Positions 7,547-17,096 of a stretch of DNA of 43,337 nucleotides are shown one piece after another. The notes beneath the pieces are model-generated. The model worked only from the letters and a program-made list of their open reading frames with translations, was not told the DNA's origin and did not search any database. The stretch covers positions 1-43,337 of the forward strand of contig CALVNZ010000006.1 of assembly GCA_944350115.1 (NCBI GenBank), given 5' to 3'. A program made the position numbers and the translations under genes. This DNA is from an uncultured Clostridia bacterium (GTDB lineage: Bacteria > Bacillota > Clostridia > Christensenellales > UBA1242). Each line of letters begins with the position of its first letter. The first letter of the stretch is position 1.

Positions 7547-9243
7547 AACTTTCAAAACTTGTGGGTGAAAGACTAAAAGATGCTCCAGCTGGCGTAATGT
7601 CAAAAAGTCATTCTTATTTGATCAGAGCAGGATACATAAAACAAGTGTCCAATGGAATTTACACATTATTGCCTCCTGCACAAAAAATCAATTTGAAACT
7701 TCAAGAAATTATTAGGGAAGAAATGGATGCTCTTGGCGGACAAGAGTGTTTGTTTCCTGTTGTTATGCCAAAAGAACTTTGGGAGCTTTCAGGAAGATAC
7801 ACTAGCGTTGGCGAAGAACTTTTAAGATTTAAAGATCGTTCAGATCATGATATGGTGCTTGGCATGACTCACGAAGAAGCCGCAGTTCACGCCGCACTAG
7901 GGTCACTAAAAAGTTATGATCAACTTCCTTTTATGATCTACCAAATACAAACAAAATATAGAGATGAAGCGAGACCTCGTGCTGGACTTATAAGAGTCAA
8001 AGAATTCACCATGAAAGACGCTTATTCTTTCCATGAAAATCAGGCAGATTTAGAAAAATATTACAAACAAGTTTACGACGCTTATTTTAGAATTTTCAAC
8101 CGAATGGGAATGAAAAAAGTGATTGCAGTCCATTCAGACACTGGCATGATGGGCGGAAAAGTCGCTGATGAATTTCAACTTTTAACTGATGTTGGGGAAG
8201 ACACGATCATCGTTTGCCCACACTGTGACACTGCCTCAAATGTGGATGTTGCGACTTCTTTGCCAGAAGAAAATGATCATATTTTTGGAGTAAAAACCGA
8301 AGTCTTCACTGGTGAAGCAAAGACAATAGACGAAGTTTGCTCAAACTTAAACAAACAACCTTCACAAATTGCAAAAGCAGTTTGTTATGCAGTTGTAGGT
8401 GACAGCGTGAGAGTTGTTATTGCCTTTTTAAGAGGAGATAAAGAAGTCAATGAAGCAAAATTGAAAGCTCTCGTTGGTGCAGACATTGCAATAAAAGATT
8501 TAGCTGATTCTGGTCTTGTAAAAGGAAACATCGGTTGCGTCGACCTCAATATTGAAGGTGCAGAAATCTATTATGACAAATCATTAGAAGGTCTTGAAAG
8601 TTTTGTGACAGGGGCGAACAAAGAAGGCTATCATTACATTGGCGTAAGCATGACAAGAGATGTTAAACCTGAAAAATATGTGGACATTTCAAAAGTAAAA
8701 GAAGGTGAAAAATGTCCAGTTTGTGGACATGAATTGCTTGTCAAAAGGGGAATTGAAATTGGAAATATTTTCCAACTTGGAACTCGTTACACAAAATCAA
8801 TGGGTTTAACAGTTTCGATGCCAGACGGGACGACAATAAACCCTGTTATGGGTTGTTATGGAATTGGAGTTGGCAGAAGTTTAGCAAGCATAGCAGAAGA
8901 AAATTGCGACGAAAAAGGACTTGTCTGGCCGATGTCCATTGCTCCTTGGCACATCTATCTTTGTCCAATTCGTTTAGATGACGAAAAAGTGAGAGCACAA
9001 GCCGAAAGACTTTATAAAAGGTTGACAGCAGAAAACTTTGAAGTCCTTTATGATGACAGGGTTGCTTCTGCTGGAATTAAACTCACCGACAGCGAACTTA
9101 TGGGAATTCCTGTAAGAATAGTAATAAGTCCAAAAACCATTGAAAATGGAAATATAGAAATAACCATTCGTTCAACAGGAGAAAAATTCTTCGTCACAGA
9201 AGAAAATTTATCAAAGAAATTAGACGAAATTATAGTTTATTAA
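7543..9243 (+). CDS. proS: Prolyl-tRNA synthetase (bacterial type with editing insertion)
   Basis: ProS charges tRNA-Pro. The 566-residue product is the bacterial long form. It shows class II motif 2 region with RDEARPRAGLIRVKEFTM (about residues 140-158), a YbaK-like editing insertion (about 225-385), and motif 3 GCYGIGVGRSLASIAEE (about 437). The C-terminal anticodon-binding domain begins near PWHIYLCPIR. Cys pairs CPHC (about 225) and CPVC (about 391) flank the insertion. The start is a TTG with GGAGGTGG upstream, overlapping xseB. In Bacillus, proS lies elsewhere; here it occupies the place of ispA/dxs. Two tRNA-Pro genes occur at the right end of the window. Confidence 0.96.
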   Translation: MKLSKLVGERLKDAPAGVMSKSHSYLIRAGYIKQVSNGIYTLLPPAQKINLKLQEIIREEMDALGGQECLFPVVMPKELWELSGRYTSVGEELLRFKDRSDHDMVLGMTHEEAAVHAALGSLKSYDQLPFMIYQIQTKYRDEARPRAGLIRVKEFTMKDAYSFHENQADLEKYYKQVYDAYFRIFNRMGMKKVIAVHSDTGMMGGKVADEFQLLTDVGEDTIIVCPHCDTASNVDVATSLPEENDHIFGVKTEVFTGEAKTIDEVCSNLNKQPSQIAKAVCYAVVGDSVRVVIAFLRGDKEVNEAKLKALVGADIAIKDLADSGLVKGNIGCVDLNIEGAEIYYDKSLEGLESFVTGANKEGYHYIGVSMTRDVKPEKYVDISKVKEGEKCPVCGHELLVKRGIEIGNIFQLGTRYTKSMGLTVSMPDGTTINPVMGCYGIGVGRSLASIAEENCDEKGLVWPMSIAPWHIYLCPIRLDDEKVRAQAERLYKRLTAENFEVLYDDRVASAGIKLTDSELMGIPVRIVISPKTIENGNIEITIRSTGEKFFVTEENLSKKLDEIIVY

Positions 9244-9245
9244 GA

Positions 9246-9273
9246 CTATTATGTTATGCTTTTATAACTAATT
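9246..9273. repeat. AT-rich palindromic element, copy A (imperfect)
   Basis: CTATTATGTTATGCTTTT then ATAACTAAT begins three bases after the proS stop. It matches the elements at 33221 and 42939 over about 22 bases, with a decayed right arm. Confidence 0.6.
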
Positions 9274-9281
9274 AAAAACAC

Positions 9282-9310
9282 AAAACCTCACATATTTGCT
9301 GTGGGGTTTT
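9282..9310 (+). terminator. Intrinsic terminator after proS
   Basis: Stem AAAACCTCACA (9282-9292), 7-base loop, then TGTGGGGTTTT (9300-9310); one G-T wobble. The final T's form the tract. Confidence 0.85.
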
Positions 9311-9324
9311 AATATAATAAAATT

Positions 9325-9918
9325 GTGAAAAGCAAAAATAAAAAAGTAAAAACGCAATCTTTGGAAATTAAAAGATACAAATGGGCATTTAAAATGTTCG
9401 TGGTTTCAATTTGTCTTTCAAGCTTGTTTTCTCTTTTAAGTCAGTCTGTTTTAAACGCCTTGGGCGCAATCGTAGCGGGAATCATGATTTTAATTTTTAT
9501 ATTTATAAGCGTGGTTTTTGACATGATTGGAATTGCTGTAACAAGCAGTGAAGAATCATTTTTCGAAGAAAAGGTTTTAAGTGACGAGCCTGGAAGCAGA
9601 GTTGGTTTAAAACTGTGCAAGCATTCTGAAAAAGTTTGCTCTTTTTGTGCAGACGTGGTTGGAGATATTTGTGGCATATTAAGTGGTGCAGGAGGGGCTT
9701 GCATAATAATGTCAATTTCTAAAAATCTTTCTTCTGCAAGCATCGTCATTTTGATTTCAACGCTTGTTAGCTCATTAATAGCAGGGCTAACAATATTATT
9801 TAAAGCTTTAATGAAAGGTTTCGCAATAAAAAATGCAAATCAATTAATTTTAAAACTTGGCAAACTGATTGAAAAAAGTTTTTTTTATAAAAAACGCAAA
9901 AAATCGCTTGACAATTAA
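9325..9918 (+). CDS. Conserved membrane protein, CorB/DUF21-like
   Basis: The 197-residue product has a basic N terminus and hydrophobic helices at about residues 24-42, 45-68, 122-145 and 147-167. The blocks FDMIGIAVTSSEESFF and EKVCSFCADVVGDICGILSG resemble a short Firmicutes membrane family related to the DUF21 part of CorB/CNNM divalent-cation proteins, without CBS domains. A transport role is inference. The GTG at 9325 has no Shine-Dalgarno; TATAAT (9313-9318) ends six bases before it, though no good -35 box is visible. The next in-frame ATG would remove the basic N terminus and cut near the first helix. The stop overlaps the -35 region of the infC promoter. Confidence 0.7.
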   Translation: MKSKNKKVKTQSLEIKRYKWAFKMFVVSICLSSLFSLLSQSVLNALGAIVAGIMILIFIFISVVFDMIGIAVTSSEESFFEEKVLSDEPGSRVGLKLCKHSEKVCSFCADVVGDICGILSGAGGACIIMSISKNLSSASIVILISTLVSSLIAGLTILFKALMKGFAIKNANQLILKLGKLIEKSFFYKKRKKSLDN

Positions 9919-9937
9919 GTTAAGTGTGTGCTAATAT
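9908..9937 (+). promoter_or_regulatory. Sigma-A promoter (extended -10) for infC-rpmI-rplT
   Basis: TTGACA (9908-9913), 18 bases, TAATAT (9932-9937), with TGC directly before the -10. The -35 box overlaps the end of the preceding gene. Predicted start is near 9944. Confidence 0.8.
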
Positions 9938-9943
9938 ATGCAT

Positions 9944-10077
9944 GTTGAAAGCAGAAGACCACTTCTCACCGGTCAAACATAGGATTTAGACCGAGTTAAA
10001 AAAATAAAATTTTTGTTTTGTTTTTTTGGTGGAATTTTGCGTTCCACCAAATTTTTTTATAAAAGGAGAACACGGCC
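9944..10077 (+). promoter_or_regulatory. infC-rpmI-rplT leader RNA with attenuator (L20-leader-like)
   Basis: An untranslated leader of about 135 bases precedes infC. It holds a small hairpin GAAG/CTTC (about 9953-9964), a longer-range pair CGGTC/GACCG (about 9972-9995), and a strong intrinsic terminator (10025-10058) before the Shine-Dalgarno. In Firmicutes this operon is controlled by L20 binding to its leader and by premature termination; the layout here fits that scheme. I identify it by position and terminator, not by matching the known L20 motif. Confidence 0.6.
10025..10058 (+). terminator. Attenuator hairpin in the infC leader
   Basis: TTTGGTGGAA (10025-10034), loop TTTTGCG, TTCCACCAAA (10042-10051), then seven T's. 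It lies between the promoter and the infC ribosome-binding site, so it must be a conditional terminator. Confidence 0.85.
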
Positions 10078-10587
10078 ATTTTTAAGGAATTATTAATCAA
10101 TGACCAAATTACAGCTGATGAGGTTAGACTTATCGGTGAAGACGGTGCTCAATTAGGGGTTGTTTCACTTGCAACCGCACAAAGCATTGCAGACCAAAAA
10201 AACTTGGATCTAGTTTTAATGAATGCTAGTTCAAAACCTGCTGTATGCAAATTGATGGACTATGGCAAATACAAATTTGACGCCATCAAAAAAGAAAAAG
10301 AGCTTCGTCGCAATCAAAAAACGATTGAAGTGAAAGAGATTCAACTTTCAATGACAATCAGTGATCACGACATTGCTTATCGTGTGACCAACGCAATCAA
10401 ATTCTTAAATGATGGAAACAAAGTTAAAATCACATTAAGAATGCGCGGAAGACAGCAAGCTTACACAAACACATGTGTTGAAGTTGTCAAAAATTTCATA
10501 GCAAAACTTGCTGGCTACGGCTCATGTGACAAAGAGCCAGAGGTTAATGGTCGCAACATTATCGCCGTTGTAAATCCTCAAAAATAA
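10078..10587 (+). CDS. infC: Translation initiation factor IF-3 (AUU start codon)
   Basis: IF-3 binds the 30S subunit and checks start-codon choice. The first in-frame ATG is at 10222 and the first TTG at 10204, both too far in. The coding frame extends upstream to ATT at 10078, preceded by AAAGGAG at 9 bases, giving ELLINDQITADEVRLIG, the classic IF-3 N terminus. The product is 169 residues, a normal length. Non-canonical AUU starts are known for infC elsewhere and allow IF-3 to repress its own translation. The N domain spans about residues 1-75, the linker has KLMDYGKYKFD, and the C domain contains RMRGRQQAYTN. First gene of infC-rpmI-rplT. Confidence 0.95.
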   Translation: MFKELLINDQITADEVRLIGEDGAQLGVVSLATAQSIADQKNLDLVLMNASSKPAVCKLMDYGKYKFDAIKKEKELRRNQKTIEVKEIQLSMTISDHDIAYRVTNAIKFLNDGNKVKITLRMRGRQQAYTNTCVEVVKNFIAKLAGYGSCDKEPEVNGRNIIAVVNPQK

Positions 10588-10604
10588 CTAAAAGGAGAAA
10601 AAAC

Positions 10605-10799
10605 ATGCCAAAACAAAAAACACACAGTGGTGCAAAGAAAAGGTTTAGTCTTACCGCAACAGGCAAAGTAAAATATGCTAGACCAACCAAAGGTCATTTT
10701 TTGACAACAAAATCACAAGCTAGAAAAAGAAAATTAAGGAAAGGCTCTTATATTGCAGGAAAGAACGCTGACAATATAAAGACTTTGCTTGCAAAATAA
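10605..10799 (+). CDS. rpmI: 50S ribosomal protein L35
   Basis: The product is a 64-residue, strongly basic protein starting MPKQKTHSGAKKRFSLTATG, the L35 signature, with KGHFLTTKSQARKRKLRK in the middle. Length and order (infC-rpmI-rplT) are canonical. AAAGGAGA lies before the ATG. Confidence 0.97.
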   Translation: MPKQKTHSGAKKRFSLTATGKVKYARPTKGHFLTTKSQARKRKLRKGSYIAGKNADNIKTLLAK

Positions 10800-10811
10800 G
10801 AGAGGTGAGTT

Positions 10812-11156
10812 ATGAGAATTAAAAGAAGCGTCACTGCATTAAAGAAAAGAAGAAAAATCCTTAAACAAGCAAAAGGATATCGTGGAGCAAAATCAAAACT
10901 TTACAGAACAGCTCGTGAACAAGTTATGAAAAGCGGGATGTATGCTTATATTGGGCGCAAACAAAAGAAGAGAGATTTTAGAAGTCTTTGGATTACAAGA
11001 ATCAATGCTGCTTGCAGATTAAATGACATCTCTTACAGCAAATTTATTGCAGGACTTAAAGCAAAAAATATTGATTTAAACAGAAAGGTTCTTGCAGACA
11101 TTGCTGTTAAAGATCCAGCAGCTTTTACAGCTCTTGTAAATGAGGTTAAAGCTTAA
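10812..11156 (+). CDS. rplT: 50S ribosomal protein L20
   Basis: The product is a 114-residue basic protein with the L20 blocks [38 protein letters not shown] and [17 protein letters not shown]20 is an early assembly protein of the 50S subunit and, in Firmicutes, the feedback repressor of this operon. AGAGGTGAG precedes the ATG. The methyltransferase gene follows at once. Confidence 0.97.
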   Translation: MRIKRSVTALKKRRKILKQAKGYRGAKSKLYRTAREQVMKSGMYAYIGRKQKKRDFRSLWITRINAACRLNDISYSKFIAGLKAKNIDLNRKVLADIAVKDPAAFTALVNEVKA

Positions 11157-11157
11157 C

Positions 11158-11874
11158 ATGCAGAAGGCAAGCGGAGAACTTGTCAAAACTTTAAAAAAGC
11201 AAAAAAGGGAAAACAATTTTTTGCTTTTTTTAGATAATGTAAAAATAATAAAAGACGCCATTTCAAATGGTTTTAAACCAAAACTAGCATTGGTTACAAA
11301 AGAGTTTGCAAATGAAGATTTCTCGTGCGAAACTTTTATAACAGAAAGCTCTGTCATAAAAGACCTTGCGGATGTTAAAACACCACAGGGAGTGTGTGTT
11401 CTATTTGAATACACACAAGATAAGCCAATTGTTCCAAAGTCACATTTTTTAGTTTTAGATGGCTTGCAAGACCCTGGAAATGTTGGAACTCTTTTGAGAA
11501 GTGCTTTGGCAAGCGGAATTGAATGTGTTTTTATTCTATCAGGAGTAAATCCAACTAACGCCAAACTTGTTCGAAGTTCGGCTGGTGCAGTTTTTAATAT
11601 TCCTATTTTCTCGATGCAGAGAGCGGAATTTTTGGAATTTGCTAAACAAAACAATCTCAATCTTATTTGCACGGATATGCAAGGAGAAAACATATTTACA
11701 TTTAAAACTGCAAAACCTGTTGGAATTGTTATTGGGAATGAAGGAAATGGCGTAAGTGAAGAAATAAAAAATCTTTGCTTTAAAACCGTTTCAATTCCAA
11801 TGAAAAAAGGAATTGAGAGTTTAAACGCTGGTGTTAGCGGTTCAATCATTATGTTTGAAATAACAAAAAATTAA
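11158..11874 (+). CDS. SpoU/TrmH-family RNA 2'-O-methyltransferase
   Basis: A SAM-dependent ribose methyltransferase of rRNA or tRNA with a trefoil-knot fold. The three SpoU motifs are clear: VLDGLQDPGNVGTLLRSA, VRSSAGAVFNIP, and VIGNEGNGVSEEI with SIPMKKGIESLNAGVSGSI. An N-terminal substrate-binding domain covers about residues 1-95. I use ATG 11158 (238 residues); the frame also has ATG 11140, but GAGG at 11142-11145 can only serve the later start, though at a long spacing. Position after rplT is common in Firmicutes (ysgA-like). The exact target nucleotide cannot be told. Confidence 0.9.
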   Translation: MQKASGELVKTLKKQKRENNFLLFLDNVKIIKDAISNGFKPKLALVTKEFANEDFSCETFITESSVIKDLADVKTPQGVCVLFEYTQDKPIVPKSHFLVLDGLQDPGNVGTLLRSALASGIECVFILSGVNPTNAKLVRSSAGAVFNIPIFSMQRAEFLEFAKQNNLNLICTDMQGENIFTFKTAKPVGIVIGNEGNGVSEEIKNLCFKTVSIPMKKGIESLNAGVSGSIIMFEITKN

Positions 11875-11890
11875 TTAGGAGGAAGAAAAA

Positions 11891-12628
11891 ATGTCAGGAC
11901 ACTCAAAATGGCATAACATTCAAGCCACAAAAGGCAAAATGGATGCTGCAAGAAGCAAAATTTTCACAAAAATTGGCAGAGAACTTGCTGTTGCTGTAAA
12001 ACTTGGAGGCCCTGACCCTGCCTCTAACTCGAAACTTCGTGATGTCATCACAAAAGCAAAACAAAACAATATGCCAAATGATAACATTGACAGAAGTATT
12101 AAAAAAGCTTCGGGCGAACTTGGCTCTGTAAACTATGAATCAATCATTTACGAAGGATATGGGATCGGTGGATCTGCCGTTATCGTGGAATGTTTGACTG
12201 ACAATAAAAACAGAACCGCTGGTGATGTTAGACACGCTTTTGACAAGCATGGTGGAAGCCTAGGCTCAAATGGTTGTGTTAGTTATTTGTTCCAACGCAA
12301 AGGGATCATCATAGTGCCAAGGGAAGAAGGACTTGATAGTGACGCACTTATGATGGATGCATTAGAAGCGGGCGCAAAAGATGTTGTTGAAGAAGATGAT
12401 GAAATTGAAATAATAACAGAACCAAACGAAGTTAGCGCTGTTGCACAAGCCTTAGAAAACGCAGGATATCACATTGTTTTGTCAGAATCTCAACTTGTTC
12501 CAGATCTATATGTAGATTTAGACGAAGGCAAACTTGCATCATTTAAAAAAATGCTTAATGTTTTAAACGATTTAGACGATGTGCAAGAAGTTTATCACAA
12601 CGTCAATTTGCCAGATGAAGAAGAATAA
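11891..12628 (+). CDS. yebC: YebC/PmpR family protein (TACO1 family)
   Basis: The 245-residue product begins with the family signature MSGHSKWHNIQATKGKMDAA and has the blocks YEGYGIGGSAVIVECLTDN and FDKHGGSLGSNGCVSYLF. Members have been described as transcriptional regulators and, more recently, as factors helping ribosomes at proline-rich or other difficult sequences. The three-domain length is standard. AGGAGGA precedes the ATG. A strong terminator follows the stop. It sits next to ruvC, as in many bacteria, but ruvC has its own promoter. Confidence 0.95.
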   Translation: MSGHSKWHNIQATKGKMDAARSKIFTKIGRELAVAVKLGGPDPASNSKLRDVITKAKQNNMPNDNIDRSIKKASGELGSVNYESIIYEGYGIGGSAVIVECLTDNKNRTAGDVRHAFDKHGGSLGSNGCVSYLFQRKGIIIVPREEGLDSDALMMDALEAGAKDVVEEDDEIEIITEPNEVSAVAQALENAGYHIVLSESQLVPDLYVDLDEGKLASFKKMLNVLNDLDDVQEVYHNVNLPDEEE

Positions 12629-12630
12629 TT

Positions 12631-12656
12631 AAAGTGACTTGCAAGTCACTTTTTTG
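12631..12656 (+). terminator. Intrinsic terminator after yebC
   Basis: AAAGTGACTT (12631-12640), GC, AAGTCACTTT (12643-12652), continuing in a T-run to 12655. The ruvC -35 box starts two bases later. Confidence 0.85.
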
Positions 12657-12657
12657 T

Positions 12658-12686
12658 TTGACTAAATTATTGCTATATATTATAAT
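12658..12686 (+). promoter_or_regulatory. Sigma-A promoter of ruvC, leaderless geometry
   Basis: TTGACT (12658-12663), 17 bases, TATAAT (12681-12686). The ATG of ruvC is at 12693, six bases after the -10, so transcription is expected to begin at or next to the start codon. Confidence 0.85.
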
Positions 12687-12692
12687 TTAATC

Positions 12693-13181
12693 ATGATAGT
12701 TCTTGGTTTTGACCCTGGATATGCCATAATTGGTTTTGGCGTTATTGACACAGCAAAAAACAATTTGGTGATTGATTATGGTGTCATCACAACTCCAAAA
12801 GAAGATTCGATTGCGGTTAGATTAAAAAACATAGAAACCGCGCTTATTTCATTGCTTGAAACATATAAACCTGATGCAATAGCCATTGAAGAACTTTTTT
12901 ATTTTAAAAACCAAAAAACGATCATTCCTGTGGCAGAAGCAAGGGGAGTTATTCTTTTGACATCACAAAAATATTGCACCGAAATTTATGAATACACTCC
13001 AATGCAAATCAAACAAGCATTGACAGGTCAAGGCAGAGCAGAAAAAAAACAAGTGCAATTTATGGTTAAAAGCATTTTAGGTTTAAAAGAAATTCCAAAA
13101 CCAGATGATGCTGCTGATGCTTTGGCAGTTGCTTTGACGCACGCGCAGACAAGCCCAAGGCTTAATATAAATCATGTTTAA
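12693..13181 (+). CDS. ruvC: Holliday junction resolvase RuvC
   Basis: RuvC cuts four-way DNA junctions in partnership with RuvAB. The 162-residue product has the acidic catalytic set: Asp7 in LGFDPGYAIIGFGV, Glu66 in AIEELFYFKN, and the late pair in KPDDAADALAVALTHA. Length matches the family. There is no Shine-Dalgarno; the start lies six bases after a consensus -10, so the mRNA is probably leaderless. ruvA follows after 11 bases with its own ribosome-binding site. Confidence 0.96.
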   Translation: MIVLGFDPGYAIIGFGVIDTAKNNLVIDYGVITTPKEDSIAVRLKNIETALISLLETYKPDAIAIEELFYFKNQKTIIPVAEARGVILLTSQKYCTEIYEYTPMQIKQALTGQGRAEKKQVQFMVKSILGLKEIPKPDDAADALAVALTHAQTSPRLNINHV

Positions 13182-13192
13182 GGAGCAAGATT

Positions 13193-13780
13193 ATGATTTC
13201 TTTTTTAGTTGGAGTAATAGAAGAAAAAAATGAAGATAGTGTGGTTTTAGATGTAAATGGCGTTGGCTATGAACTTGCAATTTCAAAAAACACATTTTTA
13301 ACCTTACCAGCACAAGGAGAAACAATCAAGCTTTTGACTTTTATGTCTGTCAGAGAAGATGGAGTTTCTCTTTACGGATTTTCTGGAAAAGAAGAAAAAG
13401 ATTTGTTTTTAAAACTTACAACCGTCAGTGGCATTGGTCCTAAAATGGCAATGAGCGTGCTGTCAGGTTTAACATTATCTGATTTGATCATTGCAATCAT
13501 AAAAGAAGATTTACGCACGCTTTCTTCTATCAAAGGTTTAGGGAAAAAGACAGCAGAAAGAATGTGTTTGGAGCTTAAAGACAAACTTTCACCAGTTGGA
13601 GAAATACCAAACGAACCATCTTTCAATTATGATGAAGAAGCAGTAAGTCTTGCAACCGAAACATTGATATCTTTGGGAATAAATAAAAACGAAGCATATT
13701 TGCTTGCAAAAAGCAATGCAGGAAATGGTGCAAGCGCAGAAGAAATTATTTCAAAATCTTTGAGGGGGTACAGAAGCTAA
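13193..13780 (+). CDS. ruvA: Holliday junction branch migration protein RuvA
   Basis: RuvA binds the junction as a tetramer and loads RuvB. The 195-residue product has the N-terminal OB domain ([20 protein letters not shown]), the paired helix-hairpin-helix region ([16 protein letters not shown] and [20 protein letters not shown]), and a C-terminal RuvB-binding domain ([20 protein letters not shown]). AAGGAGCA precedes the ATG. One base separates it from ruvB. Confidence 0.96.
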   Translation: MISFLVGVIEEKNEDSVVLDVNGVGYELAISKNTFLTLPAQGETIKLLTFMSVREDGVSLYGFSGKEEKDLFLKLTTVSGIGPKMAMSVLSGLTLSDLIIAIIKEDLRTLSSIKGLGKKTAERMCLELKDKLSPVGEIPNEPSFNYDEEAVSLATETLISLGINKNEAYLLAKSNAGNGASAEEIISKSLRGYRS

Positions 13781-13781
13781 T

Positions 13782-14774
13782 ATGGAAGACAGATTTATCA
13801 CAAGCACAAAAAATCTCACCGATGCAGAAATAGAAAATAGTTTGCGACCAAATAGTTTTCAAGATTATGTAGGACAGTCAAAAGTAAAAGAAAGTTTGCT
13901 TGTTTACATCAAAGCTGCTAAATCTAGAAAAGAACATTTGGATCACGTTTTGCTTTATGGCCCTCCTGGATTGGGAAAAACAACATTATCACACATAATA
14001 GCAAATGAGCTTGGATCACAATTAAAAATTACTTCTGGCCCAGCAATCGAACATGCAGCTGACCTTGCGGCAATACTAACAAACTTAAACGCTAACGACG
14101 TGCTTTTTATTGATGAAATTCACCGTTTGCATAAAACTGTCGAAGAAATCCTTTATCCGGCAATGGAAGACTTCGCTTTGGATTTTATCGTAGGCAAAGG
14201 GCCATCGGCTAAAAATATGCGTTTGAAAATTCAGCCATTCACCTTGATTGGTGCGACAACAAGAGCGGGAATGCTTACAAACCCGTTGAGAGATAGATTT
14301 GGAGTGATTTGCCGTTTAGAACTTTACACGCCAGAAGAATTAAAAATAATCATCAATCGTTCGGCAAAAATATTAAACATTCAAATTGATGATTCTGCAA
14401 GCGAAGAAATTGCTAAACGCTCTAGGGGAACACCAAGAATTGCAAACAGACTTTTAAAACGCGTTCGTGATTACGCAGAAGTGAATGGAGAAGGCAAGAT
14501 CACGAAAGAGATTGCCGATTCTACTTTGGATATTATGGAAATAGATGAATTGGGCCTTGATTTTATCGACAGAAAAATATTACTTTCAATCATAAACAAA
14601 TTTGGCGGAGGACCTGTCGGTCTCGACACTCTTGCAGCCACAATCAGTGAAGACGCCAGCACAATTGAAGATGTTTATGAACCATATCTTTTACAACTTG
14701 GTTTTATTGCCAGAACACCAAGAGGAAGAGTTGCAACAGACCTTGCATATAAACACTTGAATTTAAACAAATAA
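13782..14774 (+). CDS. ruvB: Holliday junction helicase RuvB
   Basis: RuvB is the AAA+ motor for branch migration. The 330-residue product shows [12 protein letters not shown], Walker [10 protein letters not shown] (about residues 60-68), Walker [10 protein letters not shown] (about 108), sensor 1 [11 protein letters not shown], the arginine-finger region NPLRDRFG, and the C-terminal winged helix with the [10 protein letters not shown] block. GAGGGGG inside the end of ruvA serves as ribosome-binding site. Confidence 0.97.
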   Translation: MEDRFITSTKNLTDAEIENSLRPNSFQDYVGQSKVKESLLVYIKAAKSRKEHLDHVLLYGPPGLGKTTLSHIIANELGSQLKITSGPAIEHAADLAAILTNLNANDVLFIDEIHRLHKTVEEILYPAMEDFALDFIVGKGPSAKNMRLKIQPFTLIGATTRAGMLTNPLRDRFGVICRLELYTPEELKIIINRSAKILNIQIDDSASEEIAKRSRGTPRIANRLLKRVRDYAEVNGEGKITKEIADSTLDIMEIDELGLDFIDRKILLSIINKFGGGPVGLDTLAATISEDASTIEDVYEPYLLQLGFIARTPRGRVATDLAYKHLNLNK

Positions 14775-14784
14775 AAGGTTTTAC

Positions 14785-15813
14785 ATGGATTTATTAAACA
14801 AAAAGTCATATTACTACGATTTGCCAGAAGAGTTAATCGCGCAGAGCCCTGTTGAGCCACGCGATAGTTCTCGCTTGCTCGTTTATCATAAAGATAACAA
14901 AACAATAGAACATAAGCATTTTTACGATGTTATTGATTATTTAAAAGCAGGCGACGTGCTTGTTGTCAACAACACAAAAGTCATTCCTGCAAGAATTTTT
15001 GGTTTTAAAGACACTGGTGCTAAAATCGAAGTATTTTTACATAAGCGAAAAAATTTGAAAGAATGGGAATGTCTTGCAAGACCTCTAAAAAGATTAAAAA
15101 TAGGCGACACTGTCACATTTAACAAAGAATTTTCTTGCACGCTACTTGAAAAACTTGAAGATGGTTTATGCGTTATGCGTTTTAATTTTGAAGGAGTTTT
15201 TGAACATAGATTGTCTGAAATAGGGCAAATACCATTACCACCTTATATCAAAGAAAAATTAAGAGATTCAAATCGTTACCAAACTGTTTACGCAAAAATT
15301 TCTGGTTCAAGTGCAGCACCAACTGCTGGATTGCATTTTACACCTGAACTACTTGAAAAAATAAAAGCAAAAGGTGTTGAAATAATAGAAGTTTTATTGC
15401 ATGTAGGCCTTGGAACTTTTAGACCTGTCAAAGAAGACAATATTTTAAAACATCAAATGCATTCGGAATTTTTTGAACTTTCAGAAGAAAATGCTGAAAA
15501 GCTAAACTCGGCGAAATCACAGGGAAGAAGAATTATCGCTGTTGGAACAACAAGTGTTCGCGTTTTAGAAAGTTCATGTAATAATCAAGGCGTGTTTACA
15601 CCAGCTAAAAGAGAAACAGACATATTCATCTATCCATCTTATAAATTTAAAGCTATCAATGGATTAATCACAAACTTTCATTTGCCAGAAAGCACTTTAA
15701 TTATGCTTGTTTCTGCATTTTTAGGACGAGATGAAACAATAAAAATATATGAAACCGCAGTAAAGGAAAAATATCGTTTTTTCAGTTTTGGTGATGCTTG
15801 CTTGTTTATATAA
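14785..15813 (+). CDS. queA: S-adenosylmethionine:tRNA ribosyltransferase-isomerase QueA
   Basis: QueA adds the ribosyl part of SAM to preQ1 in tRNA (wobble position of GUN anticodons), forming epoxyqueuosine. The 342-residue product has the family blocks YYDLPEELIAQSPVEPRD, VVNNTKVIPARIFG, SGSSAAPTAGLHFT, VLLHVGLGTFRPVKEDN, AVGTTSVRVLES and NGLITNFHLPESTLIMLV. The usual order ruvB-queA-tgt is kept. The ribosome-binding site is weak (AAAAGG, ten bases before the ATG). Confidence 0.96.
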   Translation: MDLLNKKSYYYDLPEELIAQSPVEPRDSSRLLVYHKDNKTIEHKHFYDVIDYLKAGDVLVVNNTKVIPARIFGFKDTGAKIEVFLHKRKNLKEWECLARPLKRLKIGDTVTFNKEFSCTLLEKLEDGLCVMRFNFEGVFEHRLSEIGQIPLPPYIKEKLRDSNRYQTVYAKISGSSAAPTAGLHFTPELLEKIKAKGVEIIEVLLHVGLGTFRPVKEDNILKHQMHSEFFELSEENAEKLNSAKSQGRRIIAVGTTSVRVLESSCNNQGVFTPAKRETDIFIYPSYKFKAINGLITNFHLPESTLIMLVSAFLGRDETIKIYETAVKEKYRFFSFGDACLFI

Positions 15814-15821
15814 TCAAAATA

Positions 15822-15851
15822 TTGTGGCTATTATTTAATAAATCTTACTAT
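15822..15851 (+). promoter_or_regulatory. Weak candidate promoter upstream of tgt
   Basis: TTGTGG (15822-15827), 18 bases, TACTAT (15846-15851) in the 51-base gap between queA and tgt. Boxes are imperfect, so tgt may simply be read through from queA. Confidence 0.3.
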
Positions 15852-15855
15852 ATAA

Positions 15856-16980
<1,125 letters not shown>

Positions 16981-17013
16981 GTATATATAATTTATCCACT
17001 GAGTAAAATTTGT

Positions 17014-17042
17014 TTGACTTGTCAATAAAAAAAAGATATACT
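17014..17042 (+). promoter_or_regulatory. Sigma-A promoter of rny
   Basis: TTGACT (17014-17019), 17 bases, TATACT (17037-17042). A leader of about 48 bases with GAGGATTTGTGC...AAATC follows before the Shine-Dalgarno AAAAGGGG. Confidence 0.8.
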
Positions 17043-17096
17043 TTTTAATGAGGATTTGTGCAACCAAATCTTACTTAAAATAAAAGGGGTAAAAGT

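Noticed and set aside
11076..11849. 257-codon open frame antisense to the rRNA methyltransferase
   Set aside because: Shadow of a well-supported SpoU-family gene; no start signals.
15819..15834. 16-base identity ATATTGTGGCTATTAT with 23673-23688 (opposite strand)
   Set aside because: In an AT-rich window of 43 kb an occasional 16-base match is expected by chance; no shared gene function.
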